DNA from: Leisingera sp. S132
Lineage (GTDB): Bacteria > Pseudomonadota > Alphaproteobacteria > Rhodobacterales > Rhodobacteraceae
Length of the DNA: 64,000 nt
NCBI RefSeq assembly: GCF_025144465.1
Contig: NZ_CP083553.1
Location: forward strand, 1,672,001-1,736,000
Direction: 5' to 3'
The position numbers and the translations under genes are program-made. This document shows positions 53,801 through 62,076 of this stretch, piece by piece (position 1 is the first letter of the stretch; each line of letters starts with the position of its first letter). Below the pieces are notes generated by a model, which saw nothing but the letters and a program-made list of their open reading frames with translations, searched no databases and had not been told where the DNA came from.

Positions 53801-54723
53801 TGATAGCTCCGTGTCGGGCGGTCAAAGACGCGGCGGCCAAGCGCAGAGGCGCAGAGGTCCACCATCAGATGCGCGGTGCGACCGCGCTCATCTAGGAAGG
53901 GGTTAAGTTCAACCAGGTCCAGCGAGGTCATCAGTCCGGAATCATGCAGGATCTCGCAGACCAGATGCGCCTCCCGTACTGTGGCGCCGCCGGGAACAGT
54001 GGTGCCGACCGCTGGGGCAACCGAGGGGTCCAGAAAATCGACGTCCAGTGAGACATGCAGCATGCCATTGGCCTGCGCAACCCGCTCCAGGAAACGGTTC
54101 AGCGGCCCGGCAATGCCGTTTTCGTCAATGTGGCGCATGTCGTGGGTGAGAATGCTGCTGCCTTCCAGCGCCAGCCGTTCCTGCGTATCGACAGAACGCA
54201 AGCCGATCATGCAGACGTTTTCTTGCGGCACTGGATTGACCACCTCAGGAAAGCCGTCAAAGCCTTTGCGGCCAGTAAAATATCCTACCGGTGTGCCATG
54301 CAAGTTTCCGCTGTCGGTCGTCTGCGGTGTGTGAAAATCCGTGTGCGCATCAAGCCACAGGACAAACAGCGGACGGCCCGCCTTTGCGGCATGATTGGCG
54401 GCACCGGCCACAGACCCAAGCGACAGTGAGTGGTCGCCGCCAAGAAATACCGGCATGCCACGTTCCAGCGCGTTCTCGGCAGCCTTGGCCAGGCGGGAGG
54501 TCCAGCCAATGGTCTCGTTGCGGGCAAAAATGACGCCTTCGTTGGTATCTTCGACGTGGTCGTCCGGGATCTGGTTTCCGAGGTCTTCTACGGTGTGGCC
54601 CAGGCTTTGCAGGGCTTCGGTGATGCCCGCGGTGCGGTAGGCGTCGGGGCCCATCAGGCAGCCCGCCCGGCGTTTGCCGCTGTCTACCGGGGCGCCAATC
54701 AGGATGCAGTGTTGCGAAGTCAC
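53797..54723 (-). CDS. rocF: arginase
   Basis: 308 residues with GTG start 54723, supported by GGGAG nine bases upstream; the frame opens further but with no ribosome site. The Mn ligand motifs GGDHSLSLGS, WLDAHTDFHTP and SLDVDFLDPSVAP are intact. It hydrolyses arginine to ornithine and urea. First gene of rocF-ctlX-ocd, divergent from an Lrp-type regulator 112 bases away, which probably activates it with arginine or ornithine. Confidence 0.94.
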   Translation of the reverse strand: MTSQHCILIGAPVDSGKRRAGCLMGPDAYRTAGITEALQSLGHTVEDLGNQIPDDHVEDTNEGVIFARNETIGWTSRLAKAAENALERGMPVFLGGDHSLSLGSVAGAANHAAKAGRPLFVLWLDAHTDFHTPQTTDSGNLHGTPVGYFTGRKGFDGFPEVVNPVPQENVCMIGLRSVDTQERLALEGSSILTHDMRHIDENGIAGPLNRFLERVAQANGMLHVSLDVDFLDPSVAPAVGTTVPGGATVREAHLVCEILHDSGLMTSLDLVELNPFLDERGRTAHLMVDLCASALGRRVFDRPTRSYQ

Positions 54724-54835
54724 TGTTTTGATCTCCCAAAATCTCAGGTTTAATACTAGAAACTTCCGAAACGTGATGGAATCCAGCAATCATTTTGCCC
54801 ATGATGAGGGGTAATTGATCAAAACGGGGTAAGGT

Positions 54836-55261
54836 ATGGACAATACGGATGAGCGGCTGGTGTCAGCCCTGCGGCACAATGCACGGGCGTCGCTTTCGGA
54901 TCTGGCGCTGGAGCTGAACCTGTCGCGGACCACCGTTCGGGCAAGGATTGAACGTCTGCAGGCGCGGGGGGATATCCTGGGGTTTACCGTAGTGCTGAAG
55001 GAGGATGTTCTGCGGGATCCGGTGCGCGGGCTGATGATGATTGGAATTGAGGGCCGCGGCACCAGCCGGATCACCCGGCAACTTCAGGGACTGCCGGAAG
55101 TGCGGGCTATTCATACCACCAACGGGCGCTGGGATCTGATTATCGAACTCGGCACCGAAACGCTGGAAACGCTCGATGCTGCACTCGCCAAAATACGGAC
55201 GTTCGAAGGGGTCGTGAGCAGCGAAACCAACCTGCTGCTGGCGACCAAGAAAGATACCTGA
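54836..55261 (+). CDS. Lrp/AsnC-family regulator of the arginine operon
   Basis: 141 residues, slightly short of Lrp. HTH ~5-50 (RLVSALRHNARASLSDLALE, LNLSRTTVRARIERLQARGD), RAM ligand-binding domain after residue 65 (RGLMMIGIEGRGTSRITRQL, TNGRWDLIIELGT). Divergent from rocF, the usual arrangement for arginine/ornithine catabolic control. The ligand is inferred, not seen. Confidence 0.9.
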   Translation: MDNTDERLVSALRHNARASLSDLALELNLSRTTVRARIERLQARGDILGFTVVLKEDVLRDPVRGLMMIGIEGRGTSRITRQLQGLPEVRAIHTTNGRWDLIIELGTETLETLDAALAKIRTFEGVVSSETNLLLATKKDT

Positions 55262-55277
55262 TCCCAGCAAGGTTTTT

Positions 55278-55308
55278 CAATGCGGCCAGCACTTTGGCGG
55301 CCGCATTG
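55278..55308. terminator. hairpin between convergent lrp-like and dsbB genes
   Basis: A perfect 10-bp stem (CAATGCGGCC/GGCCGCATTG) with an 11-base loop; no clear T-run either way. Confidence 0.6.
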
Positions 55309-55323
55309 CAGCTTGCTAAAAAG

Positions 55324-55791
55324 TTAATTCTGCTTGCGGATGTGGTTTGCCGCTGAAATCCACAGCAGAGCCAGCCCAAAGGACGCGATGGCGTTCCAGC
55401 TGGCCATGGAGAGCGACAGCATCTCCCAGGGAACCTCATCACAGCGCACCAGCGGCGCGGCCATGATCTGCTCCATCAACTGATCAGGAGACAGGCCGCC
55501 GATGGGTCCGGATGTGCAAGTGCTGGGGCCTTCCCACCAGCCGCGCTCAACCCCGGTGTGATAAGCGCCGACCCCAGCCGTTGTCAGCGCGGCAAGTGCA
55601 CCCAAATAGGGCAGTGCGGCGCCGGGGATAATCAGCGCAAGAAGGCCGATGCCGGCGGCTGCCGCGTGCGGGTAGCGTTGCCAGTAGCACAGCTTGCAGG
55701 GGGCCATTTCGCCTATGTACTGAAAGCCAAGGGCGCCAAGAAGCAGCGCAGCTGAGCCACCAGCTGCCAGAATGATCAGAAGCCTGTGCAT
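55324..55791 (-). CDS. dsbB: disulfide bond formation protein B (DsbB-like)
   Basis: 155 residues, four membrane helices. Quinone-side cysteine pair in CKLCYWQRYPH, and periplasmic cysteines in GPSTCTSGP and LVRCDEVPW, the full DsbB set. It reoxidises DsbA using quinone in the inner membrane. It is 2 bases from the YqaA-like gene and is second in that pair; no dsbA in the window. Confidence 0.92.
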   Translation of the reverse strand: MHRLLIILAAGGSAALLLGALGFQYIGEMAPCKLCYWQRYPHAAAAGIGLLALIIPGAALPYLGALAALTTAGVGAYHTGVERGWWEGPSTCTSGPIGGLSPDQLMEQIMAAPLVRCDEVPWEMLSLSMASWNAIASFGLALLWISAANHIRKQN

Positions 55792-55793
55792 TT

Positions 55794-56372
55794 TCAGATG
55801 AACCTCACCATCAGGAAGCCGCCGAACAAAATCACCATGAAAGCGGTGAAAACCAGCCCCAGGCGGCGTTCAATGAAATCACGGACCGGGGCGCCGAACT
55901 GCCACAGAAGGCCCGCTACGATGAAAAAACGCAATGCCCGTGCGAGGATAGAGGTGGCAATGAAAGTTCCAAGCGGCATCCCGGTCCAGCCCGACATGAT
56001 GGTAATCACCTTGTAGGGGAATGGTGTAATGCCTGCGCCCAGAACAGCCCAGAAACCGAAATCGTTGAAACGGGTGTTGAACTCCGCGATGGCATCACCC
56101 TTGCCCATGGCCTCCAGAACCGGCTGGCCGATGCCTTCATAAAAGAAGGCGCCAATGGCGTATCCCAGAACGCCCCCGGCCACGGACGCAATCAGCGCCA
56201 CCAGTGCGATCAGCCAGGCCCGCGAGGGACGGGCGAGGATCATCGGGATCATAAGAACATCCGGCGGGATCGGAAAAACCGAGCTTTCAACAAAAGCGAC
56301 CGCCGCCAGGCACCACAGCGCCTTGGGATGATCCGCCAAGGCCATTGTCCGGTCATATAATGGTTTCAGCAT
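55794..56372 (-). CDS. YqaA-family membrane protein (DedA/VTT-related)
   Basis: 192 residues, about five hydrophobic segments. Hallmarks are FVESSVFPIPPDVLMIPMIL near the N-terminus and AGITPFPYKVITIMSG in the middle, the DedA/SNARE-associated (VTT) pattern of the YqaA branch. DedA relatives move lipid carriers or maintain membrane potential; the YqaA branch is uncharacterised. Upstream partner of dsbB; probably one transcript. Confidence 0.88.
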   Translation of the reverse strand: MLKPLYDRTMALADHPKALWCLAAVAFVESSVFPIPPDVLMIPMILARPSRAWLIALVALIASVAGGVLGYAIGAFFYEGIGQPVLEAMGKGDAIAEFNTRFNDFGFWAVLGAGITPFPYKVITIMSGWTGMPLGTFIATSILARALRFFIVAGLLWQFGAPVRDFIERRLGLVFTAFMVILFGGFLMVRFI

Positions 56373-56536
56373 GCTGGGTCCTGCGTCCTTAACGGCGTTT
56401 TCCTAGGGAGGTGGCACGCGCGCGGCGTTCCGTCAAGCTGGGCAGAGGCCGATTTTCCGGACCGGTGGATTTTCAGCGGCTGCCTGCCGTTTTGCCTCTG
56501 GACCTTAGCCGATTGCTTAGCTAGGAACAGGGCGTG

Positions 56537-56622
56537 GCCCAAGTGGCGGAATGGTAGACGCAGGGGATTCAAAATCCCCCGCTGGTGACAGCGTGCCGGT
56601 TCGAGTCCGGCCTTGGGTACCA
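56537..56622 (+). tRNA. tRNA-Leu (anticodon CAA)
   Basis: An 86-nt class II tRNA. The acceptor is GCCCAAG/CTTGGGT with a G-T first pair, the anticodon stem GGGGA/TCCCC holds loop TTCAAAA (anticodon CAA), the long variable arm is CGCTGGTGACAGCG, the T-loop is GTTCGAGTC, and CCA is encoded. It reads UUG. Confidence 0.95.
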
Positions 56623-56625
56623 ATA

Positions 56626-56669
56626 AAAACAAAGGCCTGCAGTGTGTTCTTGCTGCAGGCCTTTGTTTT
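56626..56669 (+). terminator. terminator of tRNA-Leu
   Basis: A 17-bp perfect stem, from AAAACAAAGG to the matching CCTTTGTTTT, with a 10-base loop, right after the tRNA CCA end. Confidence 0.93.
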
Positions 56670-56767
56670 CTTCACCACCTGAGCCTCTATGGCAGCGGCT
56701 CCTTCCGGTTGGCGCCAGCCGTGCTCCGTTCCGCTGATCGGCGCGGCTGGAGGCATGCAGGGCACTG

Positions 56768-57814
56768 CTATGACCAACTCTTTTCCAGCACCCGAAGCCA
56801 GTTTCCATGGCAGAGCTTTGCCATTAATCTATCGCCGAAACCGTGCGCCTTCATTTCTTCGCGCAGCATCGGCAGCCCTGAAACATCCCTGATTGCGGCG
56901 GGGACGGTTGCTCCGTCAAAATCCGATCCCAGTCCAACCCTGTCCTCGCCAAGCGTACTGATAAGGTAGTCGAGGTGTTCAATCATTTTTGCAATTGGCG
57001 TGTCCGCGTCCATGCGCCCGTCTTGGCGCAGGAAAGCAACGGCGAAGTTCACCCCGACCATGCCGTCGCTGTCGCGGATCGCATGCAGTTGCCGGTCCGT
57101 CAGGTTGCGGCTGTGCGGGCACAGGGCATGGGCATTGGAATGGGTTGCGACCAAAGGTTTGCTGCTGTGGCCCGCCACGTCCCAGAACCCCGCTTCGTTC
57201 AGATGAGAAAGGTCGATCATGATATTAAGGTCATTGCATTTCTTAACCAGCCGTACGCCTTCTGCGGTCAAGCCGGGGCCGGTGTCCGGGCCGGAGGGAA
57301 AGCGGAACGGCACGCCGTGGCCGTAAATTGTGGGGCGGCTCCAAACCAGGCCGAGCGATCGAAGGCCTGCGGAATGCAGAACCTCGAGCGTATGGAAATC
57401 CGGGTCGATTGCTTCGGCGCCTTCCAAATGCATGACAGCTGCTATGGTTCCGCTTTGCATCGACTTTCGGATGTCTGCAGCAGTGCGGCAGATCCTGAGA
57501 GCGCCTTGGCGCTCAAGACGTTTCAAGATTGCAGCCTGAGCCAGCGCGATTTGAGCTGACCGCGGCCAATCCAGGGCCGGCGGCAAGGGCAGGTCATAGC
57601 TTTCGGCCATCATTTCTTCCATGAAGCTTGCGTCGGCTTCGTCCGGAACAAAGATCGCAAACAGGCCGCCTGCAAAGCCGCCTTTCCGGGCTTTGGACAA
57701 GTCGATGTGATGGCCGCCGGAGCCCATGAAACCATTTTCGTCAGCTGCGACATTGCCGGACTGGATCTGCAGCAGCAGGTCGTTATGCCCGTCGAAGATC
57801 AGGGGATGTTCCAT
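56768..57814 (-). CDS. membrane dipeptidase family (renal dipeptidase-like) peptidase
   Basis: 348 residues from ATG 57814 (MEHPLIFDGHNDLLLQI), with GGAG at 5 bases. Zn site motifs: DGHNDLL at the N-terminus, MHLEGAEAID for the bridging Glu, DLSHLNEAGFWDV and VATHSNAH. Peptidase family M19; it splits dipeptides, sometimes D-amino-acid containing. There is no signal peptide. It follows the aldolase gene by 29 bases, so it appears part of the mtnA operon, though a link to salvage chemistry is unclear. Confidence 0.9.
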   Translation of the reverse strand: MEHPLIFDGHNDLLLQIQSGNVAADENGFMGSGGHHIDLSKARKGGFAGGLFAIFVPDEADASFMEEMMAESYDLPLPPALDWPRSAQIALAQAAILKRLERQGALRICRTAADIRKSMQSGTIAAVMHLEGAEAIDPDFHTLEVLHSAGLRSLGLVWSRPTIYGHGVPFRFPSGPDTGPGLTAEGVRLVKKCNDLNIMIDLSHLNEAGFWDVAGHSSKPLVATHSNAHALCPHSRNLTDRQLHAIRDSDGMVGVNFAVAFLRQDGRMDADTPIAKMIEHLDYLISTLGEDRVGLGSDFDGATVPAAIRDVSGLPMLREEMKAHGFGDRLMAKLCHGNWLRVLEKSWS

Positions 57815-57843
57815 ACCGGCTCCAGTTTGCGTTTTTTGCAAGA

Positions 57844-58509
57844 TCAGCGGCTGTCTTTCAGGCCGTAGTCCGAGAAAGCTGTCACAACGTCGGCAATCTC
57901 GTCCTCACTCAGGATGTGGGGCGTGCCGATGGTTAGGCTTGTCACGTATCCCTTTGCCAGTGTTTCTAATTCCACCATACGCCACAGGGCGCGCGGAAGG
58001 CTGTCCCCGGTGGTCACTGCGCCATGGTTGGCCATCAGGCACGCACTGCGGTGCTGCAAAGCGTGCACGATTTTGTTTGAAAGTGTTCGGCTTCCGAACA
58101 GAGCGTATTCCGCCACTGGAACGTCGCGGCCGCCAAAGGCTGCAACCATGTAGTGGCAGGCGGGGATTGCCTGACGGTTCATAGCCAGCGCGCTGCAAAA
58201 GACGGGATGGGAATGGATCACGGCATGCACGCCGGGTTTGGCCTGCAGGATTGCGAGGTGAAAGGGCCATTCGGTCGAGGGTTTCAGCTGACCTTCCGGT
58301 GCGGGGCTGCCGTCCAGCGGCATCAGAACAAGATCCTCAGGCGCCAGTTTCCCATAAGGAATTCCCGACGGGGTGATCAGCATGTGATCTCCCGCGCGAA
58401 CTGAAATATTGCCGGAGGTGCCTTGGTTGACGCCGGCTTCGTTCATTTCCAGGCAGGCATCAATCATCGCCTGCCGGAGTTCGGTGCCGTCCCGGTACGG
58501 TGGTTTCAT
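57844..58509 (-). CDS. class II aldolase (fuculose-phosphate aldolase-like, probable DHAP-shunt aldolase)
   Basis: 221 residues. Motifs NQGTSGNISVR, LITPSGIPYGKLAPEDLV, the zinc His pair in VIHSHPVFCSA, and MANHGAVT are those of FucA-type aldolases. The same superfamily includes MtnB dehydratase, but the FucA-like GIPY loop favours an aldolase. With mtnA 16 bases upstream it fits Ald2 of the DHAP shunt: 5-methylthioribulose- or 5-deoxyribulose-1-phosphate to DHAP plus (methylthio)acetaldehyde (inference). Confidence 0.85.
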   Translation of the reverse strand: MKPPYRDGTELRQAMIDACLEMNEAGVNQGTSGNISVRAGDHMLITPSGIPYGKLAPEDLVLMPLDGSPAPEGQLKPSTEWPFHLAILQAKPGVHAVIHSHPVFCSALAMNRQAIPACHYMVAAFGGRDVPVAEYALFGSRTLSNKIVHALQHRSACLMANHGAVTTGDSLPRALWRMVELETLAKGYVTSLTIGTPHILSEDEIADVVTAFSDYGLKDSR

Positions 58510-58525
58510 TGGCCGGCCCTTGGCA

Positions 58526-59632
58526 TCACGCGCTCCTGGCGGCGGCCATTTCGGGGAACAGGCCTGCCAGACCCTCCTCGGATGCTTCGCAAATGCCGCG
58601 CTCAGTTATCAGCCCGGTCACCAGCCTGTTCGGCGTCACGTCAAAAGCCGGGTTGCCGCCAGGGGTTCCGTCCGGAGTCACCTGTACAGTGCCGATTGTT
58701 CCGCCTTCCGTTTTGCCCTGAACATGGGTGATCTCTCGTTCGCGGCGCTCTTCGATCGGGATTTCAGCAACGCCGTCGGAGACCGTCCAGTCGATTGTCG
58801 GCGAGGGCAGGGCGACGTAGAACGGCACCCCGTTGTCATGGGCGGCCAATGCTTTCAGGTAGGTGCCGATCTTGTTGCAGACATCGCCGCGTCGGGTGGT
58901 GCGGTCGGTGCCGGTGATGACGAGGTCAACCTGCCCGTGCTGCATCAGGTGGCCGCCTGCGTTGTCTGTGATGTAGCTGTGGCTGATCCCGTGGCTGCCG
59001 AGCTCCCAGGCGGTGAGCGCGCCCTGGTTGCGGGGGCGGGTTTCATCCACCCAGACATGGATCGGAATGCCGGTCTCATGCGCCTGATACATCGGGCTGG
59101 TGGCAGTGCCCCAGTCGACGGTCGCCAGCCAGCCTGCGTTGCAGTGGGTCAGCAGCCGGACCGGTTCACCCGCGGTTTTGCTGGCCGCAATTTGCCGGAT
59201 CAGTTCCAGCCCATGCGAACCTATGCTGCGGTTGATTTCGACGTCCTCATCCGAAATCGCATGTGCCAGAGCCAGCGCGGCTTCGGCCCGCTCTGCCATA
59301 TCCAGCGGCCGCAGATGTGCACGGCAGCGGTTCAGTGCCCAGCGCAGGTTGATTGCAGTGGGACGGGTTGCGTTGAGAAAGCTCCAAGCCTGATCCATGG
59401 CAGCATCGGACGGGTCCAGCCGCATTGCGAGCGCCATGCCATAGGCAGCCGTCGCCCCGATCAGTGGCGCACCGCGGACCCGCATCTCAACAATGGCATC
59501 GGCATAGTCCTGCAGCGTATCCACCTGCTGGATGCGGAACGCTTGCGGCAGCCAGCGCTGGTCGATGATCTGCAGCGCGTCCCGTTCGTGGTCCCACCAC
59601 AGGGAGCGGTAATGTGTCCCGTCAACTTTCAT
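58526..59632 (-). CDS. mtnA: S-methyl-5-thioribose-1-phosphate isomerase
   Basis: 368 residues from ATG 59632 ([18 protein letters not shown]), eIF-2B-related isomerase. Family blocks [54 protein letters not shown] and [11 protein letters not shown] contain the catalytic Cys and Asp. It isomerises MTR-1-P to MTRu-1-P in methionine or deoxynucleoside salvage. mtnB/C/D genes are absent here and an aldolase follows instead, which points to the DHAP shunt rather than the full Met salvage cycle. Confidence 0.93.
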   Translation of the reverse strand: MKVDGTHYRSLWWDHERDALQIIDQRWLPQAFRIQQVDTLQDYADAIVEMRVRGAPLIGATAAYGMALAMRLDPSDAAMDQAWSFLNATRPTAINLRWALNRCRAHLRPLDMAERAEAALALAHAISDEDVEINRSIGSHGLELIRQIAASKTAGEPVRLLTHCNAGWLATVDWGTATSPMYQAHETGIPIHVWVDETRPRNQGALTAWELGSHGISHSYITDNAGGHLMQHGQVDLVITGTDRTTRRGDVCNKIGTYLKALAAHDNGVPFYVALPSPTIDWTVSDGVAEIPIEERREREITHVQGKTEGGTIGTVQVTPDGTPGGNPAFDVTPNRLVTGLITERGICEASEEGLAGLFPEMAAARSA

Positions 59633-59770
59633 TCTGCTGCTTCCCCTGGTTTGCCGTGGCACCGTGAAAGCGGCTGAAATTATTCAGTCACGTGTGTCCA
59701 GTGCGGTGCGTCAATGCTGCTACACAAGCATCAGCAACAAAGGATTTCAATGGCCTGAACACTCAAAGTG

Positions 59771-60616
59771 TCACAAGGCGCTGGCGGAGAAAGTGTCGCA
59801 GGCCTTTATTTCACCTGTTTGGAAACCGCGGGCAAACCATTCTTGCCGCTGTGCGCTGGTGCCATGGGAAAAGGTATGCGGCTGGGGCACGCGGCCGGCA
59901 TTCCTTTGCAATGTGTCATCACCGATCTGCTTGGCGGCATTCATCGCCTCTTCGACGTCTCCGGGGTCCAGCGTGCCCAGCGCGTCCTGCGCGTAGCGCG
60001 CCCAGATCCCGGAGAAACAGTCCGCCTGCAGCTCTGTCCGGACAGAAATTGCATTAGACTCGACTTCGCTCACGCGGGCCCTGACGCGCTGGGTCTCGCC
60101 TAGTATGCCCAGTTCGTTCTGGACGTGATGGGCCACTTCATGGGCAACGACATAAGCGGCGGCGAAATCACCCCGCGCGCCCAGCCGCTGGCTGAGAGTG
60201 GTGAAAAAGGAAGTGTCGAGATAGACCTTTTCATCCAGCGGGCAATAAAAAGGGCCGGTTGCGCCGTTTGCGCCGCCGCAAGGTGACTGTGTCACCCCCT
60301 TGTACAGAACAAGCACAGCCGGGCTGTACCGCCGGCCAAGCTGCTGCTCGAAAATGGAGGCCCAGACAACTTCGGTATCGGCGAGGGCGACGCTGACAAA
60401 CTCTGCAGCCTCCTGATCGGCTGCGGAGACTGCAGCGGGGGCGCTGGTCTGCGGTGCCGGACCCTGTAGCAAAGGTGTCAGATCCACACCGAAAAAGGCC
60501 CCTGCGACAACGATGAGCAGAAGGCCGGCCCCGCCGATCCCGGCGCCTTTGCCGGGCATCCGGCGGCCTCGCCTGTCTTCTATGTTCCGGCTTTGACGCC
60601 GCCCTCTCCAACGCAT
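59771..60616 (-). CDS. YpfJ-family neutral zinc metallopeptidase
   Basis: 281 residues (PF04228). A charged cytoplasmic N-terminus (~1-25) precedes one membrane helix (IGGAGLLLIVVAGAFFGVD). The peptidase domain has HEVAHHVQ (zinc His/Glu) and the distal ligand near ELQADCFSGIWA. Anchored in the inner membrane with a periplasmic catalytic part. An EcfG-type promoter is ~110 bases upstream, suggesting a stress role. Substrate unknown. Monocistronic. Confidence 0.92.
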   Translation of the reverse strand: MRWRGRRQSRNIEDRRGRRMPGKGAGIGGAGLLLIVVAGAFFGVDLTPLLQGPAPQTSAPAAVSAADQEAAEFVSVALADTEVVWASIFEQQLGRRYSPAVLVLYKGVTQSPCGGANGATGPFYCPLDEKVYLDTSFFTTLSQRLGARGDFAAAYVVAHEVAHHVQNELGILGETQRVRARVSEVESNAISVRTELQADCFSGIWARYAQDALGTLDPGDVEEAMNAAKQIGDDTLQRNAGRVPQPHTFSHGTSAQRQEWFARGFQTGEIKACDTFSASAL

Positions 60617-60921
60617 GTCATGCTCCTTGCTCTCAGGACTGGCACCCTTGCCGGGTCAAGGTAATTGCCTCGACGCCGTAATCAAACTCCGCCAAGTGCG
60701 GCGGGAGGTGCCCGCCGAATATGAAACGCCTGGCAAAGGGCGGCAGTTCCTATGGACGCGCCGGGTTTAGACCGTCCGGCATCGACGGAATGAACTTCAA
60801 GATGCGTGTGCTGCTTGCAGACGTGTGCGTAGAAAGTATTCAATGGGGTAACGATTTGGATACAGAGCGGCAGTCGGGTTTGGTGGCTGTTCAAAATTTT
60901 GTTTAATTGAGGGGCTCAAGA
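60617..60921. other. 305-base divergent promoter region of ypfJ and RND genes
   Basis: Contains the EcfG-type promoter for the metallopeptidase (60725-60750). On the plus strand the last ~80 bases are A/T-rich and precede GAGGGG before the adaptor start; no operator palindrome and no regulator gene stands out. Confidence 0.45.
60725..60750 (-). promoter_or_regulatory. EcfG-type (general stress sigma) promoter for the metallopeptidase
   Basis: On the minus strand: -35 GGAAC (60750-60746), 17-base spacer, -10 CGTT (60728-60725), an exact match to the consensus. It lies 108 bases from ATG 60616. Confidence 0.65.
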
Positions 60922-62073
60922 ATGACGTGTTTCTGGAAAAGGGGCCTGACTGGCCGGACTGGGCTGGCAGTGGTTGCAGCTGTTAGCCTGGCATCTGCCG
61001 GCGCAGGATGGGCGCAGCAGCAGGGTGCCGCTCCCAAAGTGTCGGTTTCCGAGGCGGTGATCAAACCGATAAAGGATACGGCGACGTTCATTGGCCGGGG
61101 TGAGGCGATTGACAAGGCCGACATCATGGCCCGGGTGAGCGGATATCTGGAGGACGTGCTGGTCCGGGATGGTGCCGAAGTTGAGAAAGGCGACATTCTG
61201 TTCCGCATCGAGCGCAGCGCTTATGAGGCTGTGCTGGAAAGCCGGCGGGCCGAACTGGCGCAGGCTGAAGCCAACCTGGAATTGGCATCATTGGAACTGG
61301 CCCGGAAGCAGGAATTGTTCGAGCGCGGATCGGTTCCGGAAGCCGACCGTGACACCGCCCGCGCAAGTGAACTTGTGGCCGAGGCACAAGTGCGCGCCGC
61401 TGCCGCCGCGATCCAGCAAGCGGAACTGGATCTGAGCTATACCGAGGTCCATGCGCCGTTTTCCGGCCGCGTCGGGCGCGTAAAGGTCAGTATCGGCGAT
61501 GTTGTCAGCCCCAGCGGATCAGCGCTGGTGAATATCGTGCGTGAAGCCCCCGTCTATGTGTCCTTCTCGCTCAACGAAAAACAATTTGTCGAAATCCTGC
61601 AGGAACTCCAAACAGAGGGTATAGACCGCGGCAATACCGAAACCGCTCCAGAGGTGTTCGTGGTGCTCCCCAATGGGGCAGAGCTGGAGGAGAAGGGACG
61701 GATTGCCTTTGCTGGCAACAGGGTGGACCCGGCGACAGGCGCCGTCACAGTGCGGGCTGAGTTCAAAAACGATGACCGGCTGATCCTGGACGGAGCATTT
61801 CTGACTGTCGGCCTCCAGTCGCAAGAGGCCGTTGACCGGATCGTTATCAGCCAGGCGGCTATCCAGCGGGACCAGCAGGGGCCGTTTGTTCTGGTGGTCA
61901 ATGATCAGAACCAGGTTCAGCAGCGCTATATCGTCACCGGTGATGTTCAGGGAACCGGGATCATCGTTCTGGACGGGCTGACCAAAGGCGAAGCCGTTGT
62001 GGTCGAAGGCCTTCAGAAAATCCGTCCCGGTGTCGAGGTGGATCCGGTCATGGCAGCACAGGCAGGAGAGTAA
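60922..62073 (+). CDS. RND efflux periplasmic adaptor subunit
   Basis: 383 residues from ATG 60922, with GAGGGG upstream. Signal peptide to ~36 (ASAGAGWAQ), no lipobox. Lipoyl halves DKADIMARVSGYLEDVLVRD and DLSYTEVHAPFSGRVGRVKV flank a ~60-residue hairpin (ESRRAELAQAEANLELASLE). A membrane-proximal domain follows. AcrA/MexE-type adaptor linking the RND pump to an outer-membrane channel. 3 bases before the pump gene. Confidence 0.93.
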   Translation: MTCFWKRGLTGRTGLAVVAAVSLASAGAGWAQQQGAAPKVSVSEAVIKPIKDTATFIGRGEAIDKADIMARVSGYLEDVLVRDGAEVEKGDILFRIERSAYEAVLESRRAELAQAEANLELASLELARKQELFERGSVPEADRDTARASELVAEAQVRAAAAAIQQAELDLSYTEVHAPFSGRVGRVKVSIGDVVSPSGSALVNIVREAPVYVSFSLNEKQFVEILQELQTEGIDRGNTETAPEVFVVLPNGAELEEKGRIAFAGNRVDPATGAVTVRAEFKNDDRLILDGAFLTVGLQSQEAVDRIVISQAAIQRDQQGPFVLVVNDQNQVQQRYIVTGDVQGTGIIVLDGLTKGEAVVVEGLQKIRPGVEVDPVMAAQAGE

Positions 62074-62076
62074 CCG

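Noticed and set aside
57844-58509. MtnB (methylthioribulose-1-phosphate dehydratase) as the gene after mtnA
   Set aside because: Same superfamily, but the NQGTSGNISVR and ITPSGIPY segments are those of fuculose-type aldolases, and mtnC/mtnD do not follow.
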